This document shows positions 24,498 through 29,292 of a stretch of DNA of 29,292 nt, one piece after another. Numbering within the stretch: position 1 is the stretch's first letter; each line of letters starts with the position of its first letter. Below the pieces are notes generated by a model, which saw only the letters and a list, made by a program, of their open reading frames with translations, was not told the DNA's origin and did no database searches. The DNA comes from a bacterium (GTDB lineage: Bacteria > CAIWAD01), in NCBI GenBank assembly GCA_030429345.1, contig JAUIFJ010000036.1, positions 1-29,292 of the forward strand, given 5' to 3'. The translations under genes and the position numbers were made by a program.

Positions 24498-26084
24498 ATG
24501 AACGCCCAGTCCTCACCCCGAACCGCCCTCAGCGGGGTCCTGGCCAGCCTGATGCTGGCAGGAAGCCTGCCGGCCGCAGAAGAATCCGTTCCCGGACAGC
24601 TGATCCTGCGCTTCGACGCGCCGGTGTCCGGAGTGGAGGAGGCGCAATCGCTGTACGACAGTTCCGGGGGGCCGGTCGGCGTGATCCAGCGCGCCCTGGT
24701 TCCGGGCATCGATGTCTACCTGCTCAAGCTGGGGCAGCCGGGCAGCGAGGACGAGGCCCTGGAGCAGCTGGCCGCGGATCCGCTGGTCCGCTGGGCGCAG
24801 CTGGATCACAGGCTTCGCATGCGTGACACACAGCCCGACGACCCCCAGTACGGCAGCCAGTGGAACCTGGAACAGGTCAGTGACGCGGACATCGACGCCG
24901 CCGCGGCCTGGGACCTGGGAACCGATTCCCTGGACGCCCTGGGAGACGTCCCCGTCTGCGCGGTGATCGACGGCGGCTTCGACATGGATCACCCGGACCT
25001 GGTGGCCAACATCTGGCGCAATACGGCGGAGAATCCGGACAACGGCATTGACGACGACGGCAACGGCTATGTAGACGATCACAGCGGCTGGAACGCCTAC
25101 AACGACACGCCCGACATTCCGGACAACTATCACGGCAGCCACGTGGCGGGCATTGTCGCCGCGCGCTCCAACAACGGCACTGGCGTGGCGGGCATCTGCT
25201 GGAACAGCCCCATGGTGCTGGTGGCGGGCAGCAGCTCGCAGACCAGCATTGTCGCCGCGGCCTATAACTATGTGATCACGCTCAAGGAGCAGTGGCTGGC
25301 CAGCGGGGGCGCGCAGGGAGCGCACATCGTCAGCACCAATTCCAGTTTCGGCATCAACTTCGCGGATTGCGAAAGCGGCAGCTACCCCCTGTGGAACGAT
25401 TTGTATGACGCCATGGGCGCCCTGGGCATCCTGAGCGCCGCGGCCACCATGAACAACGGCAGCAACGTGGACCAGACCGGCGACGTGCCCACCAGCTGCT
25501 CCAGTGCCTACATGATCAGCGTCACCAACACGACGCCCAACGACCAGCGCAACAACGGAGCGGCCTACGGCGCGACCACCATCGACCTGGGTGCGCCGGG
25601 CACGCAGATCTGGTCGACCTACCAGTCCGGCAGCTACAACACCCTGAGCGGAACCTCGATGGCCACTCCGCACGTGGCGGGAGCCCTTGCCTGGCTGCAC
25701 AGCGTGGCGCCCGCGGCCTTCTGCGAATGGAACCGCAGCCAGCCGGATTCGGCGGCGCTCTACCTGAAACAGCTGCTGCTGGAGACCGTCGATCCGCTGA
25801 TCTCCCTGCAGGGACAGACCGTCAGCGGGGGCAGGTTGAACCTGGCCTCCGCGGCCGCCGCGCTGCAGGCCTTCGGCGGAGAAGACCTGGGGCTGCGCAT
25901 CGAGAACCTGCCGGGCAACCGGCTGCAGCTGAGCTGGAACACGGTCGCCGGAGCCGGCGCCTACCAGTTGCAGACCCGCCAGGGAAGCGACTGGATCACC
26001 CTGCTGGAAACCAGCGCAACCGAACACGAACTGCCGCTCAGCCTGGGCAGGGGTACGTACAGGGTCGTTGCGCTAGCGGAATAG
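24498..26084 (+). CDS. Secreted subtilisin-like serine protease (S8), short paralogue
   Basis: A 528-residue paralogue of the preceding gene. Signal peptide 1-27 (ending LPAA), propeptide to about residue 110, S8 domain to about 460. The triad is Asp158 (VIDGGFD), His212 (YHGSHVAG) and Ser387 (GTSMATPHVAG). It keeps the DDDGNGYVDD calcium loop and blocks such as CESGSYPLWND and GATTIDLGAPGT found in the first copy. It lacks the roughly 330 residues of beta-sandwich modules and passes straight to a similar fibronectin-like tail (LQLSWNTVAGAGAY to TYRVVAL). The gap to the upstream stop is only 15 bases, so the two form an operon that arose by tandem duplication. The terminator after it is shared with the convergent kinase gene. 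Confidence 0.95.
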   Translation: MNAQSSPRTALSGVLASLMLAGSLPAAEESVPGQLILRFDAPVSGVEEAQSLYDSSGGPVGVIQRALVPGIDVYLLKLGQPGSEDEALEQLAADPLVRWAQLDHRLRMRDTQPDDPQYGSQWNLEQVSDADIDAAAAWDLGTDSLDALGDVPVCAVIDGGFDMDHPDLVANIWRNTAENPDNGIDDDGNGYVDDHSGWNAYNDTPDIPDNYHGSHVAGIVAARSNNGTGVAGICWNSPMVLVAGSSSQTSIVAAAYNYVITLKEQWLASGGAQGAHIVSTNSSFGINFADCESGSYPLWNDLYDAMGALGILSAAATMNNGSNVDQTGDVPTSCSSAYMISVTNTTPNDQRNNGAAYGATTIDLGAPGTQIWSTYQSGSYNTLSGTSMATPHVAGALAWLHSVAPAAFCEWNRSQPDSAALYLKQLLLETVDPLISLQGQTVSGGRLNLASAAAALQAFGGEDLGLRIENLPGNRLQLSWNTVAGAGAYQLQTRQGSDWITLLETSATEHELPLSLGRGTYRVVALAE

Positions 26085-26224
26085 AAAGAGCTCGCACGGA
26101 GAACACGGAGTAGACTGAGTACACGGAGAAGATGAAAGGGTTTGCTGCCTGGCAGCAAACCCTTTTGCACTCATTCCTGCCCGCAGTGCTCTCAGTTCCC
26201 TCCGTGTTCTCCGTGCGAGTTCTT
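26085..26224. repeat. Long inverted repeat enclosing a bidirectional terminator
   Basis: The left arm (26086-26110, with GCTCGCACGGAGAACACGGA) and right arm (26200-26224, with TCCGTGTTCTCCGTGCGAGT) pair over 25 bases with one mismatch. Weaker pairing continues inward (ACTGAGTACAC against the complement of GTGCTCTCAGT). The left arm starts at the base after the subtilase stop, and the right arm ends on the stop codon of the kinase gene, so the element fills the whole intergenic space. It shares 17 identical bases with the site near 16350. Confidence 0.85.
26134..26166. terminator. Bidirectional terminator, subtilase / deoxynucleoside kinase
   Basis: A near-perfect stem AAAGGGTTTGCTGCC with its complement spans 26135-26165 and has a very small loop. 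TTTT follows on the plus strand and TTTCATCTTC on the minus strand. It lies between convergent genes, in the middle of the long inverted repeat. Confidence 0.9.
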
Positions 26225-26886
26225 CAAGACTCTTCCGGCTTGTGCGGAGTCTCCAGGGAAAGGCCCAGCTGGCGGCGGCCAAGGCGGGACTCGACGGCCT
26301 CGGCGATGCGGGGCAGGCAGGCGGGATTGCCGACCACGTCGTTCGCGGCGGCATCGAGCACCAGCACGGGTATGTCGCGCAGGCCCGTGATCCATTCTTC
26401 GTAGGCCTGGTTGAGGTGCAGCAGGTATTCGGCGTCGATGCCGGCCTCGAAGTCGCGGCCGCGCTTGCGGATGCGGGCGATCAGCGTGTCCAGGTCGGCG
26501 CGCAGGTAGATCAGCAGGTCGGGGCGGGGCAGGCTGGCCTCCATGCCGCGGAAGAGGCTTTCGTAGGTCTTCCAGTCGCGCTCGTTGATGTGCCCCAGCT
26601 TGTGCAGGTTGCGGGCGAAGATCAGCGCGTCTTCCCAGATGGTGCGGTCCTGGATGGCGCCGCGGGGACTGGCGACCAGTTTCTGCAGGCTGCGGAAGCG
26701 GTGTTGCAGGAAATAGACCTGCAGGTGGAAACCCCAGCGGTCGCGGTCGGCGTAGAAGTCTTCCAGGTAGGGATTGTCGACGACGCTTTCGTAGTGCGCG
26801 TCCCAGTCGAAGCGCTCGGCGAGCAGTCCGCAGAGCGTGGTCTTGCCCGCCCCGATATTCCCCGCCACGCCGATGAAACACTCCAC
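26224..26886 (-). CDS. Deoxynucleoside kinase
   Basis: The 220-residue protein phosphorylates deoxynucleosides with ATP (dNK/dGK/dCK family). It has the P-loop GNIGAGKTT (9-17), Glu33 ahead of VVDNPYL as likely base, the DRTIWED motif (80-86), which corresponds to the family's DRS/ERS element, and the arginine-rich lid RIRKRGRDFE (138-147). The GTG at 26886 was chosen because AAGGAG lies five bases upstream and the hydrophobic first strand begins here; an ATG-type start at 27000 would run into the tRNA gene. Substrate preference (purine or pyrimidine) cannot be told. The gene adds a salvage route to the de novo thyA-folA pair in the same window. It is divergent from tRNA-Thr and the stop codon sits in the arm of an inverted repeat. 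Confidence 0.93.
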   Translation of the reverse strand: MECFIGVAGNIGAGKTTLCGLLAERFDWDAHYESVVDNPYLEDFYADRDRWGFHLQVYFLQHRFRSLQKLVASPRGAIQDRTIWEDALIFARNLHKLGHINERDWKTYESLFRGMEASLPRPDLLIYLRADLDTLIARIRKRGRDFEAGIDAEYLLHLNQAYEEWITGLRDIPVLVLDAAANDVVGNPACLPRIAEAVESRLGRRQLGLSLETPHKPEES

Positions 26887-26953
26887 CCTGACTCCTTCCT
26901 CTTCCGCTCCGCACTGGTTCTTCGTTCCCGGAAGGTACGAAGCGGGTGGGATG

Positions 26954-26981
26954 TTGGTGGAAGTCGGCAGGCAGTTATATC
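26954..26981 (+). promoter_or_regulatory. Promoter of tRNA-Thr
   Basis: TTGGTG (26954-26959) and TATATC (26976-26981) are separated by 16 bases, and the tRNA begins 15 bases after the second box. This is a plausible sigma-70-type promoter in an otherwise GC-rich stretch. Confidence 0.5.
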
Positions 26982-26995
26982 TTCCCGCCTTGCAT

Positions 26996-27068
26996 GCCAC
27001 CCTAGCTCAATTGGTAGAGCAACGGTTTTGTAAACCGTAGGTTGGGGGTTCAAGTCCCCTGGGTGGCC
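26996..27068 (+). tRNA. tRNA-Thr (anticodon UGU)
   Basis: A complete cloverleaf can be drawn: acceptor GCCACCC with GGGTGGC, D-arm GCTC/GAGC, anticodon stem ACGGT/ACCGT around loop TTTGTAA, which gives anticodon TGT, and T-arm with the TTCAAGT loop. The 3' CCA is not encoded. It reads ACA codons. Base composition changes sharply right after its 3' end, and tRNA 3' ends are common integration sites. Confidence 0.97.
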
Positions 27069-27179
27069 CTTTCGTTTTGCTGATATCCCTGCCTATATTG
27101 CTGATAGGTTGCCACCCTTGTGCAATCATGACTGACTACTTTGTCCATCTCACATATTCCTATCAATACTGAGATCCGA
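27069..27179 (+). other. Junction between tRNA-Thr and the AT-rich segment
   Basis: TTGCTGATA occurs twice, at 27077-27085 and 27098-27106. TGCCACCCT at 27110-27118 repeats the start of the tRNA gene (26995-27003). One weak promoter pair for the next gene is TTGCTG (27098) and TGCAAT 17 bases on. No full copy of the tRNA 3' end is present here. Confidence 0.35.
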
Positions 27180-28298
27180 ATGGCTGCAAATATTTTCGTC
27201 GATGAATCTGGCAATTTGGAGATCACAGGTGATCTGGATTCTGAGCCGTACTATGTAATTGCATGCATCTATTCTTCATCGCATTCTGCTGAAGTGATCA
27301 ATGCTCGCTGCACGGAGATTGTAGTACGACATGCGAGAGATGGAGAGCTGAAATCAAGCAGTATTGGAAGGAATCTCTCCAGGAGAAAGCAAATTCTCAG
27401 GGAAATCGCTGGTTGCGACTTTGGAATATATGTGCTAGTTGTCGATAAAAGAATGATTGCCGAGAGTTCGGGTCTTAGGTATAGAAGGTCGTCCTACAAG
27501 TTTTATCACTCTCTCTTCTTTACATATCTGGAAAGTAATCTAAATGTGCTTAACGTTCTTGCAGATCAGTATGGCAGATCTGAATTCATGGAGAGTTTCA
27601 AGGATTACATTGATAAACGAATGCAGTTCTTCTCAACTTTTAGTTTTCAACCAAGCAGTGAAGTCCCGGAGCTGCAGATTGCTGATGTAATCTCAGGATC
27701 TGTGAGAAGAGCATATAAGGGTGACGATAGTTTTGAAGCATTAACTGAGCTTGGCTACCCTGCTATTCCGATTCAACACTGGCCGCCAACTAGAGTAGTA
27801 GACGAAGTATCAGCGGAAGCTCCAGGAAGTGAATCAGACTTGGTTCGGAGACTTGCAGTAGAAAAAGCAAGATCATTCATCTTGAATTATGCAGAAAGCT
27901 CTGAAGATGATCGTAAACTTCAAGTCCGTTCTTTGAGGTACCTTCTTCACGAATATTATGTAGACCCTAGCAGGTTCTTCTCGCGCGCTGAGATCGCAAG
28001 GAGTATTAGTCCAGGAACTGGCAGGGTATCAGATGACTACATGTCGAGAAATGTAATCTCCAAATTGCGAACGGAAGGCGTGTTGCTTGTTAGCACTGAT
28101 GCTGGCCTTAAGATTCCTTACTCTATGGATGATATTAGGCAATGGTTAACACGAGTATCTACACAAGTTGTACCATACTTGTCCAGGGTCGAACTTGCTC
28201 GACAGAGCATCCTTGTCAGAAGTGAGAATCGAATAGACATACTTTCTGATGAGCACAGCGAACTTCGCAGGTTTATCAATAGGAATTCGAGAGTTTAA
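27180..28298 (+). CDS. DUF3800 domain-containing protein
   Basis: A 372-residue protein. The N-terminal part (about 1-205) carries marks of DUF3800: DESGN at 8-12, a GELKSS segment (56-61), Asp129 in LADQYG and LQIADVISG (165-173). Acidic residues in this pattern suggest an RNase H-like, metal-dependent fold; activity in this family is not settled. The C-terminal third (about 255-330) has a helix-turn-helix-like rhythm (FFSRAEIARSI, NVISKLRTEGVLL) that could bind DNA. ATG at 27180 is favoured because DESG lies close behind it; a TTG at 27141 is an alternative. No strong ribosome site. Codon use (AGA, ATA) and low GC differ from all upstream genes, a sign of transfer. Such proteins often sit in mobile or defence-rich regions. 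Function unknown. Confidence 0.8.
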   Translation: MAANIFVDESGNLEITGDLDSEPYYVIACIYSSSHSAEVINARCTEIVVRHARDGELKSSSIGRNLSRRKQILREIAGCDFGIYVLVVDKRMIAESSGLRYRRSSYKFYHSLFFTYLESNLNVLNVLADQYGRSEFMESFKDYIDKRMQFFSTFSFQPSSEVPELQIADVISGSVRRAYKGDDSFEALTELGYPAIPIQHWPPTRVVDEVSAEAPGSESDLVRRLAVEKARSFILNYAESSEDDRKLQVRSLRYLLHEYYVDPSRFFSRAEIARSISPGTGRVSDDYMSRNVISKLRTEGVLLVSTDAGLKIPYSMDDIRQWLTRVSTQVVPYLSRVELARQSILVRSENRIDILSDEHSELRRFINRNSRV

Positions 28299-28363
28299 GG
28301 ACAGTGGAATCTAGAAAGACTCATAGCAGGAGTTAGAATTCCTGGTTTGCAGATTGGAGATTG

Positions 28364-29191
28364 ATGATGGGGGCAGCCTCATATAAAAGGAAGAGAAGTC
28401 TCGCTGCAAGGGCTCAGATTGATAGGCTAATTAGTCAGCAACGACATGTACTCTTCATTCATTACAGCTGTGAGTCGTTTTACAATCGTGATGATGGCTT
28501 ATCACCTAGAATTACATCCATTGCTGTTAAGCGATTTGACAATGGTCAGACCTTATCGTTCTCTATCCATCAAATCGGAGAAACAAGAGGTATCACCGGA
28601 GAGATCCCAATTGATAAGTACGACGATCTTGAGCTGGAAATGCTGAATGAGTTCTCGGCGTTTATTAGAAGTCATACTGGATATAATTGGGTTCACTGGA
28701 ATATGAGGGATTCGACCTATGGCTTTGCTGCAATAGTGCATAGGCATCGAGTCCTAGGAGGAAGCCCTGCTTCCATCACAGACGAAGATCGTATCGACTT
28801 GTCAGCCTTACTTATCGATATTTATGGACCAAATTATGCCACACACCCGAGACTAACCGTCCTTATAAACCTAAATGGCATCTCTCCTCAGGCTTTTCTG
28901 AGTGGTGCTGATGAAGCCATTGCATTTGAGAATGGACAGTACGTGACCTTGCATCAATCAACATTGCGAAAAGTTGATTTACTTCCCAATATATTGCAGC
29001 GAGTTGCAGATGGAACCCTAAAGACTAACTCTACTTGGCGGGATATTTATGGGACATCGATTGGTGGCATGGTAGAAGTAATTACTAGCAGTTGGCAGTT
29101 CAAGTTGATCAGCGCTGTAGCAATTATTATTTCACTGATTCGCATTGCAGTTTGGTTGTATACTCTAGTGAAAGACAGTAGTGTCCCATAG
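28364..29191 (+). CDS. Hypothetical protein with C-terminal membrane anchor, faintly exonuclease-like
   Basis: A 275-residue protein not assigned to a known family. The C-terminus has one hydrophobic segment (about 246-268, ISAVAIIISLIRIAVW) and a short tail, so it is probably tail-anchored in the inner membrane with a cytoplasmic N-terminal domain. That domain shows three blocks reminiscent of DnaQ-type exonuclease motifs: FIHYSCESF (31-39) like ExoI, VHWNMRDSTYGF (110-121) like the HNxxFDxxFL of ExoII, and DLSALLIDIYG (145-155) followed by HPRL. Several expected acidic residues differ, so it may be inactive or changed. The start is ATG 28364 (GGAGA upstream); 28361 TTG and 28367 ATG are alternatives. 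It lies 65 bases behind the DUF3800 gene on the same strand and shares its low GC. The link to nucleases is tentative. Confidence 0.7.
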   Translation: MMGAASYKRKRSLAARAQIDRLISQQRHVLFIHYSCESFYNRDDGLSPRITSIAVKRFDNGQTLSFSIHQIGETRGITGEIPIDKYDDLELEMLNEFSAFIRSHTGYNWVHWNMRDSTYGFAAIVHRHRVLGGSPASITDEDRIDLSALLIDIYGPNYATHPRLTVLINLNGISPQAFLSGADEAIAFENGQYVTLHQSTLRKVDLLPNILQRVADGTLKTNSTWRDIYGTSIGGMVEVITSSWQFKLISAVAIIISLIRIAVWLYTLVKDSSVP

Positions 29192-29292
29192 TTTTCACCA
29201 TATAAACATTTGATTTTCATTGGTTTGAAGAATTGGTTCTCGGTGTCTACAGTGTAACGCGTCAAGTAATTCAACCCTATGAAACAGCGTAT
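29192..29292. other. AT-rich tail of window
   Basis: These last 101 bases follow the stop codon of the membrane-anchored protein gene. No clear terminator, start of another gene or repeat of the tRNA end is visible. The accessory segment continues beyond the window. Confidence 0.4.

Noticed and set aside
24513-26027. 504-residue minus-strand open frame opposite the second subtilase
   Set aside because: Valine-rich antisense shadow; the sense strand has the full S8 triad.
27069-29292. Right-hand attachment site or integrase of the island
   Set aside because: No full repeat of the tRNA 3' end and no integrase-like gene are present within the window.

Overview
The window is a piece of a GC-rich bacterial chromosome that carries densely packed housekeeping, signalling and secreted-protease genes up to about 27.0 kb. 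A much more AT-rich accessory segment then starts directly behind a tRNA-Thr gene. The organism cannot be named from the sequence alone. Several traits together suggest a little-cultured, Gram-negative environmental lineage, possibly of the FCB or Eisenbacteria-like kind: a eukaryotic-type citrate synthase, large secreted proteases with calcium-loop repeats and fibronectin-like tails, a receiver/PEP-synthase-like protein, and dispersed terminator-flanking repeats. This placement is inference.

Region by region. (1) 1-4433: a secreted S10 serine carboxypeptidase (minus) diverges from a secreted M14 zinc carboxypeptidase (plus), which is translationally coupled to a small MmpS-like lipoprotein. 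(2) 4459-9048, minus: cobalamin-dependent methionine synthase metH, followed by a CheW-type adaptor with a zinc-binding CZB domain inserted into it. (3) 9233-10518, plus: the thyA-folA pair for dTMP and folate recycling. (4) 10648-14794, plus: a very large CheB-CheR-PAS-histidine kinase and an overlapping single-domain response regulator. (5) 14871-16211: NADP-type glutamate dehydrogenase with a strong terminator. (6) 16418-20148: a receiver plus PEP-synthase-ATP-binding-domain protein, coupled by a 4-base overlap to a GNAT acetyltransferase. (7) 20289-21590, minus: eukaryotic-type citrate synthase. (8) 21909-26084, plus: two tandem paralogous secreted subtilases. (9) 26224-26886, minus: a deoxynucleoside kinase. 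(10) 26996-27068: tRNA-Thr(UGU). (11) 27180-29191: two AT-rich accessory genes, a DUF3800 protein and a protein with C-terminal membrane anchor and faint exonuclease-fold motifs.

Functionally, the conserved part joins one-carbon and nucleotide metabolism (metH, thyA, folA, deoxynucleoside kinase), central carbon and nitrogen entry points (citrate synthase, glutamate dehydrogenase), extracellular protein degradation (four secreted peptidases) and signalling (CheW-CZB, CheB-CheR kinase with regulator, receiver/PEP-synthase-like protein).

The least explained items are four. First, a family of dispersed 'ctccgtg'-type repeats lies at three intergenic sites, and at two of them the repeat arms enclose a bidirectional terminator between convergent genes. 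Second, the PEP-synthase-like protein lacks the catalytic histidine and PEP domains. Third, the CheW domain is split by a CZB domain. Fourth, a two-gene accessory segment sits behind tRNA-Thr and may be the edge of a genomic island, possibly a defence-type module; its far end lies outside the window.
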